From: Calditrichia bacterium
Lineage (GTDB): Bacteria > Calditrichota > Calditrichia > Calditrichales > Calditrichaceae
Assembly: GCA_026983775.1 (NCBI GenBank)
Contig: JALSTK010000062.1
Coordinates: 1-64,000 of the forward strand
Reading direction: 5' to 3'
DNA length: 64,000 nucleotides
Positions 55,713 to 64,000 of this stretch are shown here, piece by piece. The position numbers were made by a program, and so were the translations under genes. The first letter of the stretch is position 1, and every line of letters starts with the position of its first letter. Under the pieces are notes generated by a model. It saw only the letters and a program-made list of their open reading frames with translations. It was not told the origin of the DNA and did no database searches.

Positions 55713-58700
55713 TTATTTCATCAGAATCATCTTTTTAACAGCCGTAAATTTTCCGGCTTGCAATTTGTAGAAATAAACACCGGAAGCTACGCTATGGCCG
55801 TTACCATCCAACCCGTTCCATTTAGTCATATGTGTACCGGCCGTCATCTGTTCGTTGTTCAACAGAGTAACCACTTTCTGACCGATCACATTATAAACGG
55901 TTAAATTAACTTTACCCGTTTTAACCAAAGCAAAACTAATCGTAGTAGAGGGGTTAAAGGGGTTCGGATAATTCTGATTCAGGCTGTACGCCTTGGGCAG
56001 TACTTCTTTTTCATCGCCGATAGAAGTAAGCGATGTAAAAGGATCTTTTTCCTGATCCGTTTTAATCTCCGCATTGGTCCAGGTATCCATCGGCATTTCC
56101 CAGGGATTGATCGGAAAATGACGGGCTTGATCCTGTCCGGCATAACGAACCCGATAAGCGAAATTGGAAAAACCCGACGGTTCCAGCTGCCAATCGCCGC
56201 TGGATTTGGAAATATAGCCGTACCGATAGACAAAGGCATTCCACGAAGGTTCTGTTACCGTTAGAGTCCCGGAGAAAATATGGTCTCCATCCGGATCGGT
56301 TAACTGCAGGACTTTCATATGATCCGTATCTTCCCAACCCTGAGTGACCACAAAAGAGGGTTGTTCGGCGACCCAGTACAAAGTATCGTTGGCCGGATCA
56401 AACGGGATGGCCTGTAACAAGGGATCCATGGCCGGGCTCATATCTACATTAAACGTAACCTGTAGATTCGTACCATTGGGAATCACCCAATCGGGATTAA
56501 TATCATCGTAATAAGCAGGATCCACTTCCTGGTCGGTTGTACCGGCAAAGGCAACGGCACGGTTACCGCCACCGGTGGAAGTGGGACGTTCCCAACCGTC
56601 CGCCCAGGTAACTCCGTTCACCTGATCATTGGCTAACTGTACGTAATACTTATAATCCTGCTCATCTCCCACGGCAACCTGAACAAACGGTACATTCAGG
56701 AACCAATTCAACGGATTACTGAAATTACGTTCCATATGAGACTTGGCGGCATCGCTTCCGTTCCAACCGTTAAAACCGCCTCTTACCTGAACGGAATCCA
56801 CGGAGGGATTGAAAATACCGACTTCGGTCATCACATCCATATTAACGATGAATTTGATGTTACCGTCTTTGATTTCGCTAACTACGCTGTCATTATCAAA
56901 ATAAACCACCGGCAGGGTTGTATCGGCATTCGCAAGATGCAGAAAACGACTATTGGTTTCCCATCCCGCATTGGGATCCGTGCCCATCTTGAACTTATAT
57001 TCATAATCCACATTCATGGGCATCTTTATATCGGCGGTATACACACTGTCTCCGTCCGTATCGGTCATGGTAGGCGCAGCATCCTGATTCCAGCCGTTAA
57101 ACTGACCGACCGGTCTGACCACCCCGGTTGAAGGATCGAAGAAACCTTCCAGTATTTTAACGCGCATATCAACCTGAAAGGTTACCCTGGCCGAATCACC
57201 GCTAAAATTGGGATCATACGGTTCATTATTAAAATAGACCGGCAACAGAGCCGTATCCGCGGTTACGGTAATGGTACGGTTATCCTGTCCCTGCAATTCA
57301 TCCCGACCCCAGGCGCTGCCTAATAGATATTTATATTCATAATCGCCGGGAGCGACCTGCAGGGTCGTTGTATAGACCATATTTCCGTCATTATCATCCA
57401 GAATCGGGGCAGTAGCCGGATCCCAGGTGGGGTCGGTAATCGTACCGGTAACGCGCACCGTATCCTTGGCCGGATCAAAGGCACCGATCTGGCGCTGACG
57501 AGTCATGTTGACATTGAGCATTACATTGACCAGGCCGGCCGGAGGCTCGTTAAACGGCACGCTTTCCATATTGTTGAAATAAACAGGATCCAGCACGGCA
57601 TCACCACTTACGGTTAAGGTCCGATTTGGCTGACCTTGAAATTCATCCTGGCCCCAGGCATCACCGATCAGATATTTATACTCATAACTACCGGGATCCA
57701 AAGTAAGCGTGGTGGCATAGATATAATTGGTGCTATCCACCAGTTTCAGAATCGGGGCAGAACCCGGATCCCAGTTGGGATTCACCAGGTTGCCCGTTAC
57801 CCGGACATGCTGAGTCATGGGGTCGAATTCACCCATGCGCACCTTGACGCTCATGTTTACCTGGAAAGTAACATCAAACGGCCCGCTGACAAAACCGTCC
57901 ATGGTATGTGAACCCAGATAATCAAAGGTATTTTTATCATAAACATTCCATTCTGAGGTAGCTGAATCCGTACCGGCGATCGAATTCCAATCCAATTCGC
58001 CCATAAATACGGAACTCTTACGCACCAGGGAATGATCTTTGGTAGCCGTACTAACACCGGCCACATCCCAGCCGCTGCCGGGATCATGGTTGGGATCGCC
58101 GAACATATCGATCCAGGTCGTATCACCGTCTACAATTTTAACCAGAGCACGGGCGTCATCGCCGTTAAAATGAACGACACTGGGATAGGCCAGAACCTCA
58201 TTGGCCTTGGCCGTATCAAATAAGGCCGGATCTATTGCATCGGCCACCATCACCCATACCGCGCCCGGATCCAGGGTGGCTCCGGCCGGGAAGGTATGCC
58301 AATATTGCCAACCACCGCCATTGACGGCCTGGGCAATCTGATATTGGGTCAAATCAACCGTGTCATAAGTGGGATTGAAAATTTCCAGGGCCTTGTTATT
58401 GCTGGAGCCCTCATCGTATTCCGAGAAAAACAGATCGGGAGTGCTGACCATGAAATTGTCAAACATAACGGTTCCCAATCCGGAGTTATATTTGTAAATA
58501 CCGGGGTAGCCTTCGGTCAGGAAAGGATCATCGTCGGTGTAGGGACAGCCGGGCAGCATCTGGCCGTCTATATAAGCCCAGAATTTAGCGCCGTTCACTT
58601 TAATTTTAAAATTATGCCAGCCGGTTTGCAGGGTGTCAAAATCCACACCCGGATTCCATTTCTTGCTAATATGCCAGTTACTTCCGTCATAACCCTGGAG

Positions 58701-59096
58701 TTTGAGTTGGCCATTGGAACTGCTGGAATTCCGATAGACGAAACGATAATACTTTATATCATCCGAGGCCATTTTAATTCCGATTCCGCTGTATAAGGGC
58801 GCTTCGGATGAAGTCGGACCGTAAATATAGACATCCGCTTCAATCGTATAATTGGTGAGCAGCAGATTCTGGGCATAGGCTAAACCCGTGTAGCCCGAAT
58901 CCGTAAAAGCAAGCACATAGCTGCCCCAGGCACTGGATGTGGAATCAACCACTTCCATGGTTGCACCACCTGCTGCCGAGTTAGTCGCCCACTGAAGGTC
59001 CATGGTCCCGTCTGTGGCTTTTTCTGTCCACTGGTCGGCGAAGACAATGCCCGTGACCAAAAACAAAATTGTGGACAATGTAAGCAATAGCTTCAT
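55713..59096 (-). CDS. Multi-domain surface protein with lamin-tail and carbohydrate-binding-like repeats
   Basis: 1127 aa from ATG 59096, which has AAGGAGGT; a reading from 59138 lacks an SD. Signal peptide 1-20, a LamG/DUF1080-like jelly-roll about 25-210 (GYPGIYKYNSGLGTVMFDNF), a lamin-tail domain about 215-365 (LFFSEYDEGSSNNKALEIFN), five tandem beta-domains about 385-960 with V-x-F-x-V-(N/D)-M ... G-x-F-(D/N)-P and V-x-G-x-F-N-G-W motifs (seen in starch-binding E-set and SusE-like modules) and a type A sorting module (NYPNPFNPSTTISF, ending KKMILMK). It probably captures glucans at the cell surface. It has its own terminator and an extended SD element 68 nt upstream. Confidence 0.85.
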   Translation of the reverse strand: MKLLLTLSTILFLVTGIVFADQWTEKATDGTMDLQWATNSAAGGATMEVVDSTSSAWGSYVLAFTDSGYTGLAYAQNLLLTNYTIEADVYIYGPTSSEAPLYSGIGIKMASDDIKYYRFVYRNSSSSNGQLKLQGYDGSNWHISKKWNPGVDFDTLQTGWHNFKIKVNGAKFWAYIDGQMLPGCPYTDDDPFLTEGYPGIYKYNSGLGTVMFDNFMVSTPDLFFSEYDEGSSNNKALEIFNPTYDTVDLTQYQIAQAVNGGGWQYWHTFPAGATLDPGAVWVMVADAIDPALFDTAKANEVLAYPSVVHFNGDDARALVKIVDGDTTWIDMFGDPNHDPGSGWDVAGVSTATKDHSLVRKSSVFMGELDWNSIAGTDSATSEWNVYDKNTFDYLGSHTMDGFVSGPFDVTFQVNMSVKVRMGEFDPMTQHVRVTGNLVNPNWDPGSAPILKLVDSTNYIYATTLTLDPGSYEYKYLIGDAWGQDEFQGQPNRTLTVSGDAVLDPVYFNNMESVPFNEPPAGLVNVMLNVNMTRQRQIGAFDPAKDTVRVTGTITDPTWDPATAPILDDNDGNMVYTTTLQVAPGDYEYKYLLGSAWGRDELQGQDNRTITVTADTALLPVYFNNEPYDPNFSGDSARVTFQVDMRVKILEGFFDPSTGVVRPVGQFNGWNQDAAPTMTDTDGDSVYTADIKMPMNVDYEYKFKMGTDPNAGWETNSRFLHLANADTTLPVVYFDNDSVVSEIKDGNIKFIVNMDVMTEVGIFNPSVDSVQVRGGFNGWNGSDAAKSHMERNFSNPLNWFLNVPFVQVAVGDEQDYKYYVQLANDQVNGVTWADGWERPTSTGGGNRAVAFAGTTDQEVDPAYYDDINPDWVIPNGTNLQVTFNVDMSPAMDPLLQAIPFDPANDTLYWVAEQPSFVVTQGWEDTDHMKVLQLTDPDGDHIFSGTLTVTEPSWNAFVYRYGYISKSSGDWQLEPSGFSNFAYRVRYAGQDQARHFPINPWEMPMDTWTNAEIKTDQEKDPFTSLTSIGDEKEVLPKAYSLNQNYPNPFNPSTTISFALVKTGKVNLTVYNVIGQKVVTLLNNEQMTAGTHMTKWNGLDGNGHSVASGVYFYKLQAGKFTAVKKMILMK

Positions 59097-59164
59097 ACAT
59101 ACCTCCTTAAAAAATGTTAATAATTTACCGTTTTCCAAAAGTTTACATCTTTACTTGCCGGCTA

Positions 59165-59177
59165 CCACCTCCTTTCG
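59165..59177 (-). promoter_or_regulatory. Extended Shine-Dalgarno element (STAB-SD-like) upstream of the surface protein
   Basis: The minus strand reads CGAAAGGAGGTGG, starting 14 nt after the PorV stop codon and ending 68 nt before the ATG at 59096. No usable start codon follows; ATG-TAA is the only short frame. It shares GAAAGGAGGTGG with the element at 22591-22603, in the same PorV-to-surface-protein position. Confidence 0.5.
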
Positions 59178-59190
59178 GACACCATTAATT

Positions 59191-60216
59191 TTAAAAAGAA
59201 ATAAGAAAACCGAACGTATGAACATCGCCTAAATGTACGAAATCCTGAAAGGCATAGTCAATTGCCAAATTAAAGTTTCCTATTTTTGGAGTACGGTAAC
59301 CGGCGCCGAGGGTCAGGCCCTCTTCACGATCCTTCATGAAGAGACTCTTGAAACCGGCCCGTAAAAACACCATATCATGGAAAAGGGCCAGTTCACCGCC
59401 CAGGTTTACATATTCCGTATTATCGTTGGGATGAGTAGCGTCCGCGGCGAGCGTTAAACGTTGACCTTCCAGAATCCGAATATCTTTGGCCAGACCTATT
59501 TGCAACCTGAGCGGCATATCATAGCTGTCGGTCTGGTAATAGGCATTTATATTCGAATTATCACCGAATACATTCGGATTCGGATCATGCTGGATGAGCA
59601 GATCATCGCCGGTCATGCGCATTTTCGTCCCGAAATTAGTGATGCTGCTGGAAAAGCGAATACCGTAAAACGGGGTGGTGAATATGGTACCGATATCCAG
59701 AGCCAGACCCTGAGCAGAAGAATTGGAGATATCCTCCCGCACATATTTAATATTGGCTCCTAAAATAAAATTTTGGGTCAGATATCTGGCGAAACTAAAA
59801 CCCAGGGCGTACATCCCGGCCGAAAAGGTATCGCCCGTTCCTTCCGGATTCACTTCGGTGGTTATTTTCATATCACCCATGCTCATGGCGGTGATACTGA
59901 TCCCTGCATTTCCCAGATCACCCAGATTAAACACGGCGCCAAGGTAATTGAGTTTAATATCCACCAGCCAGTTGGTCTGGGCGAAAATCAATTGATTCCT
60001 TTTTAATGAGGCAATGCCTGCAGGATTCCAGTACATGGAAGAGGCATCATTAGCCACGGCTGTATAAGCTCCTCCCATGGCAATCGCCCGGGGACCAATT
60101 CCCATACTTAAAAATTTTGAGGCTGTCGTGCCTGTTTTGGTTACTCCACCGGCAAAACCGATACTCTGCCAGCAAACCAAAACCATGATCATACCAAGTA
60201 TCTTAAAATTATGCAC
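59191..60216 (-). CDS. PorV/PorQ-family outer-membrane protein (module 5)
   Basis: 341 aa, GTG start at 60216 with AGGGAG at good spacing. After the signal peptide come KTGTTASKFLSMGIGPRAIA, MGGAYTAVANDASSMYWNP and AGIASL, the PorV/PorQ signature, then barrel strands to GFLISF. It is the closest relative in the window of the 25878 protein. It lies 20 nt after the 1249-aa exported protein gene, repeating the exported protein-PorV order of the other modules. It may also serve the 1127-aa surface protein downstream. Confidence 0.88.
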   Translation of the reverse strand: MHNFKILGMIMVLVCWQSIGFAGGVTKTGTTASKFLSMGIGPRAIAMGGAYTAVANDASSMYWNPAGIASLKRNQLIFAQTNWLVDIKLNYLGAVFNLGDLGNAGISITAMSMGDMKITTEVNPEGTGDTFSAGMYALGFSFARYLTQNFILGANIKYVREDISNSSAQGLALDIGTIFTTPFYGIRFSSSITNFGTKMRMTGDDLLIQHDPNPNVFGDNSNINAYYQTDSYDMPLRLQIGLAKDIRILEGQRLTLAADATHPNDNTEYVNLGGELALFHDMVFLRAGFKSLFMKDREEGLTLGAGYRTPKIGNFNLAIDYAFQDFVHLGDVHTFGFLISF

Positions 60217-60236
60217 TGTAAGCTCCCTGTAAAAAT

Positions 60237-63200
60237 TTATTTAATGACTGCAAATTTTCCTACTTTCTCTCCGATACCCGGAGCCTGAATATGGTAAATA
60301 TAAATACCATAGGAAATCGAAAGATTATCTTTGGTTAGCATATCCCAATAGGCTGTTCCGTTATCATCCGGATTGTCCACATCAATGGTTTTTACCAATT
60401 CTCCGTTTATGGTAAAAATACGAATAATGCACTTTTTCGGCAAATGGGTAAAGTGCAACGAACGGGGTCCTCTTCCGGAATTGTATGGATTTTTGGGTTC
60501 CCAGGCAGCCGTGGCCACATAAGGATTGGGAACTACTTTAATCTGATCCATATCCGTTTTGGCCCGACGTATATCGGTTTTGGCTTCCGAAGCCGTAAAG
60601 GAATAGATATCCGTAGAAAGGAAAGGCTTTTTGATGATAATCGTCGCCGTATCCCCGGCCTGAGGCAGACGCTGTGTGAGCGAGTCCGGGGCATTGGCCA
60701 ACAAGAACTGCCAGGTAAATATCAGCGAATCATTTTTATCCGGTTCCAAAAAGGCAATTTTATCGAATTGTGGAAATTTAATGTTTGGAAACTGTGGAAA
60801 CGGTACATAATAGCGGGCAGAAAACACACCCCGTCCGCCACCGGAAACCGTATCAATCTCCCCGAATCCGAATTTAACCTCTTTCCCTGTATTTTTATTG
60901 ATAATTTTAAAATTAACATCCTCTCCTGGATAGTCGATGCCTTCAAGCACCACATCCTCGGAATGGCCGAATCCTACATCGCCGAAAACGATTAAATAAT
61001 CATTTGTCCTGAACTCCCCTTCCGGGCCTGTGCTCTGGGTTAATTTTTTAAATTCAAAAGGCGGTATGGCCGGATCGTTCCAACCCGACTCTTTTTTGTT
61101 AAGCTCTAATTGCTTTTCATTGCTGAATGTAAGACGAAAACCGTCTATTAAAGGTTGCTCATAGTCCGGATTCATATGCGTGCTTTTATCAATCAGGGTC
61201 GTATCCGCCGTAGAATCACGTAAAGTAAAATTCAAGGTAGTCAACGTATCGGGCTTTCCGTTCCGGCCCGGCTTTAGCGTATCCTCAAAAGTGATGGTAT
61301 ACAGATGGCCATCTTTTATTTTATGGGGATCAATCACTTCATATGAAATTTTTCCGGTAGATGAGCCCTCTTCATGGCGGATATTTCCCAGAGTGGCCGG
61401 TACAAATCCTGCGGGAGGCGCTTCCGGAGTCACCCGGGTTACATTCGGGCCGAATTCAGCCGTGCCATCCGGCCGCAAACTGACCCGAATCGGACATTCG
61501 GTCGGTAAAATATCGCCCGGAGTATAGCCGAAATCGTAGCTGGTAATGGCATAATAATAGGTAAAGCCGTTTTTAACCGTACTATCCACCCAGGAATGGC
61601 GCAGCCCCGTATCTTTTCCTAGATAAAAATGAGCCCCGTCCAGCCCGACCGAATCCAATCCCGTTATTCCGTCAATAAGATCAAATTGAGCAATAGGGGT
61701 TTTGAACTTTAAAGTACCGAAGGCATCGGTAATATTCAGATCGTCTTCGAAAGCGGCATCGGAGGCCCGATAGATACGATAGCCTTCAAAGTCATTGGGA
61801 TTGCCGCCGATTTTATAAATATAATTGTCGAACGATTGCTCGGCCAGATCGTCCCAATAGAGGGTAACTTTATTATCACCCGCTATAGCGGTCAGGTGCG
61901 GAGTCACCGGTGCATTGGCAAATTGATAGTCATTATTATATGTTTCCTGAGCCCGTACCCGTTTCTGAAGCACGGCTTTCTTGCGGATCTCACCGTTCGG
62001 ATCATCTTTCGGACCATTGGCCAAAATAACGGCCATGGAAATGGGTTCGGTTTGACCGGAACGAATCGGGAAATACCCGGAAGTAACCCATAAATCATAT
62101 TCACCGGCAACAACCGTGCGCGGATCGTAGTATTTTCCGGGAATCATAAAATCGAACCACATGGTGGCGTCGCTGTTGATATTTAAACCCCCGGCCGGTG
62201 TTCGGGCCGCGCTGGTAATACCGATCTGATCCGTCTCGGAAACATCGGTCACATCAATTCCCGGCTCGCCGGGGCTGGCCGTTCCGGCTCCGGATGTAGG
62301 CATACCGTCACCTTCCCCGCGATCATGCGTGCCGGCAATACCGTCCACTCCGACATCATCCAGCAAGGGGTCCCAATCACCGTCGTTATCGATAAAATCA
62401 TCCCGTCGTTCATCAATCATCTCATCGATGCCTTCATCGATATTTTCGTCGACCGCTCCGTCACCGTCATTGTCTATACCGTCTGCATATTTTTTGCCTA
62501 AATCTTCCTGTTTGACATTATAAAGAATAATTTTTGTCCCCGGAAGTTTATAGCGAAAATAAGGAGAATCGGTAGCGGCCGCAGTAATCATATCCCGGGT
62601 AACAACCGGGCTGCTGTCTTCGCCATCATCGTCGTTATCGATATTATCCTTATAAGCATGACCGATATCGCCGGTTTCAACCATAATCAAATTAATGACA
62701 CTATCCTGTAAAGCGTCCTGCTCACAATTAATGGGCCAGCGATGCCAGTTATAGGTTTGGCCGTTCACCGTCACCGCATCATTATCCGCCAGGTCCACCA
62801 TTTCCTGAGTAACAACGGGACTGCCCTCTTCCGCATTCCCGTTGGCATCGATATGATCGGCATATCCCACACCCACCTGATCACCGAATGGGACGTAAGT
62901 TTCATTTTCATCCACCAAACCGTTACGGTTATTATCGATTCCGTCACTGCGCCGCGGATCATTTTCAGGGACATTGTCGTCGCCTTCACCGGCTAACATT
63001 TCCTGGGTTACCTTTTTATCGTCTTCGCCGTCACCATCATTATCGATGCGATCTTTGGCGTTTCCCGGAGTTTCCAGTAACGAAACTCCCACAATACCCA
63101 CCGGATCATTGCCGAAGGTGGGAGCCTTATTGTCGTTATCCCGGCTCCACATAATATCGTTCAAGATATCAAAATCCGAAATATCATCCTGCGAATCCCC

Positions 63201-63986
63201 GTCGCCGCCCACAAAATCGGCCACACCGATGGTCACGGCAAATTTTTTAAGATCTCTGGTACCATCATTTTTTAAATTTTGTAAAATATAGATGGCATCG
63301 CTGACCAGTATCTGAGACCAGGCCATGACCCGAACATCCATGATAATACCCAGACCGTGACGGGTTAAATCCGTACTATCCGGAAAGTAGAGATAATTAT
63401 CATAGCGATCGTCGGAGGCCCGATAAAAGATTTCCTGATCGGCATTAAATTTATTTTCACCGAAATATCCGTTCCAAGCTCCGGGCCATCCCGGCTCGGC
63501 GCCGCTGTTCGGGTCTATATCCATCTTATCGGGCCAAAAAGCGGGCCAGGAGTTGGGATCCACCGAATTGGCAATGGATTGCTGGTTGGGATTAAAATAG
63601 CCCGGGACAGGTTCGATATTCCAGGTTTTACCCTGATCCGACTGGCGGCCGTTGTCTACAATGACGATATGTTGTAAATCGCCGTTTTCATCCGTTACTT
63701 CCGCTCCAAAGAATATGGTAGTCTGAGCCAGGTAAACCTTACCCGTATTCTTCGGCCATTCATACGGTGTTTCTTCATAAATCGGCACAGCACCCGTTCG
63801 ACCGGTATGGCCGAAATTAAAGATTGTAGTACGGATGTTATTACCCTCCATCTGGGTTTTACGGCGATACTTAGGGTCACCGCGCTCTTTGCCGGGTACA
63901 TACGGATGATTAACCTGAGCAATCAGGCCGATCGAAAAAAACATGCTGATAAGAAATAATAAAATTATTTTGAACAAAAATTTCAT
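60237..63986 (-). CDS. Very large exported protein with repeated Asp-rich loops and class I C-terminal module (module 5)
   Basis: 1249 aa, complete: ATG at 63986 with AGAGGAG upstream. Signal peptide 1-24. Residues about 310-550 contain at least five calcium-type loops of the form D-x-I-D-N-D-G-D-G (RIDNDGDGEDD at 313, DGIDNNRNGLVDE at 348, DNIDNDDDGEDSS at 447, DGIDNDGDGAVDE at 502, DFIDNDGDWDPLLDD at 530). Three are followed by a V-T-(Q/R)-(E/D)-M segment. An FnIII-like domain (KVTLYWDDLAEQSFDNY, YYYAITSYDFG) and a class I module (IKVVPNPYVATA, KCIIRIFTINGELVKTID, tail VGKFAVIK) follow. It is homologous to the 1132-aa protein of module 4. The function is unknown. Confidence 0.83.
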   Translation of the reverse strand: MKFLFKIILLFLISMFFSIGLIAQVNHPYVPGKERGDPKYRRKTQMEGNNIRTTIFNFGHTGRTGAVPIYEETPYEWPKNTGKVYLAQTTIFFGAEVTDENGDLQHIVIVDNGRQSDQGKTWNIEPVPGYFNPNQQSIANSVDPNSWPAFWPDKMDIDPNSGAEPGWPGAWNGYFGENKFNADQEIFYRASDDRYDNYLYFPDSTDLTRHGLGIIMDVRVMAWSQILVSDAIYILQNLKNDGTRDLKKFAVTIGVADFVGGDGDSQDDISDFDILNDIMWSRDNDNKAPTFGNDPVGIVGVSLLETPGNAKDRIDNDGDGEDDKKVTQEMLAGEGDDNVPENDPRRSDGIDNNRNGLVDENETYVPFGDQVGVGYADHIDANGNAEEGSPVVTQEMVDLADNDAVTVNGQTYNWHRWPINCEQDALQDSVINLIMVETGDIGHAYKDNIDNDDDGEDSSPVVTRDMITAAATDSPYFRYKLPGTKIILYNVKQEDLGKKYADGIDNDGDGAVDENIDEGIDEMIDERRDDFIDNDGDWDPLLDDVGVDGIAGTHDRGEGDGMPTSGAGTASPGEPGIDVTDVSETDQIGITSAARTPAGGLNINSDATMWFDFMIPGKYYDPRTVVAGEYDLWVTSGYFPIRSGQTEPISMAVILANGPKDDPNGEIRKKAVLQKRVRAQETYNNDYQFANAPVTPHLTAIAGDNKVTLYWDDLAEQSFDNYIYKIGGNPNDFEGYRIYRASDAAFEDDLNITDAFGTLKFKTPIAQFDLIDGITGLDSVGLDGAHFYLGKDTGLRHSWVDSTVKNGFTYYYAITSYDFGYTPGDILPTECPIRVSLRPDGTAEFGPNVTRVTPEAPPAGFVPATLGNIRHEEGSSTGKISYEVIDPHKIKDGHLYTITFEDTLKPGRNGKPDTLTTLNFTLRDSTADTTLIDKSTHMNPDYEQPLIDGFRLTFSNEKQLELNKKESGWNDPAIPPFEFKKLTQSTGPEGEFRTNDYLIVFGDVGFGHSEDVVLEGIDYPGEDVNFKIINKNTGKEVKFGFGEIDTVSGGGRGVFSARYYVPFPQFPNIKFPQFDKIAFLEPDKNDSLIFTWQFLLANAPDSLTQRLPQAGDTATIIIKKPFLSTDIYSFTASEAKTDIRRAKTDMDQIKVVPNPYVATAAWEPKNPYNSGRGPRSLHFTHLPKKCIIRIFTINGELVKTIDVDNPDDNGTAYWDMLTKDNLSISYGIYIYHIQAPGIGEKVGKFAVIK

Positions 63987-64000
63987 CTATGGCTCCTCTT

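Noticed and set aside
2586-60216. Calling the locus a complete type IX secretion system
   Set aside because: Only PorV/PorQ-like proteins and sorting-type modules are present; no SprA, PorK/L/M/N or sortase-like gene is in the window, so the export route stays an inference.
62329-62523. Ser/Pro-rich small frame opposite the Asp-rich loops
   Set aside because: The low-complexity translation is the direct antisense of GAT/GAC-rich calcium-loop codons.
1-64000. CRISPR array, tRNA, rRNA or prophage genes
   Set aside because: No regular direct repeats with spacers, no cloverleaf-like sequence, no rRNA-like stretch and no phage structural genes were seen in any gap.

Overview
The window looks like a chromosomal piece of a thermophile-like or anaerobic member of the FCB superphylum, most likely Calditrichota (Caldithrix-like) or a close relative. 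This is inferred from gene content: TonB-dependent receptors with an N-terminal carboxypeptidase-regulatory-like domain, many PorV/PorQ-type outer-membrane proteins, secreted proteins with FlgD/T9SS-type C-terminal modules, a TrmB regulator, and strong AGGAGG Shine-Dalgarno sites, which Bacteroidota usually lack. Base composition is moderate (roughly mid-40s % GC by eye). I see no rRNA, tRNA, CRISPR array, prophage or intact insertion sequence.

The main theme is a repeated three-gene module. It consists of a TonB-dependent receptor (TBDR), a large exported protein with a C-terminal domain ending in K-F-[VIA]-[IV]-I-[RK], and a PorV/PorQ-like barrel. Going left to right: two tandem modules on the minus strand (16296 down to 2586), each with an added lipoprotein gene; one on the plus strand (16642-22525), followed by an FG-GAP surface protein; one on the minus strand (33117-25878), followed by a SurA-like lipoprotein; and a fifth (63986-59191) whose TBDR, if present, lies beyond the right edge. 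A second class of exported proteins (1-999 probably, 22746, 33427, 35769, 44433, 55713) carries the classic N-Y-P-N-P-F-[NG] module and ends in a different tail, K-[KR]-M-x-L-[ML]-[KRH] or close to it.

Between 35 and 44 kb is a housekeeping stretch: an M23 peptidase chimera, a beta-propeller-like protein, an LpxH-type lipid A hydrolase, a DJ-1/PfpI protein, a short RecQ helicase, an AMMECR1 protein, a CDF metal transporter and a small unknown protein. A 250-bp palindrome-rich element sits at 35293-35547.

From 44.4 to 55.6 kb (minus strand) is an alpha-glucan utilisation operon: Na+/solute symporter, maltose-type binding lipoprotein, MalF- and MalG-like permeases, an esterase lipoprotein, a TrmB regulator, a GH13 enzyme without an obvious signal peptide, and a large secreted GH13 amylase with a sorting module. 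It begins with a perfect 10-bp palindrome and a TATAAT box at 55580-55638 and follows a terminator. The ABC ATPase is not in the window. Just upstream, a multi-domain surface protein with five carbohydrate-binding-like repeats (55713-59096) and the fifth PorV module suggest a surface-capture, outer-membrane, periplasm and cytoplasm chain for glucan uptake.
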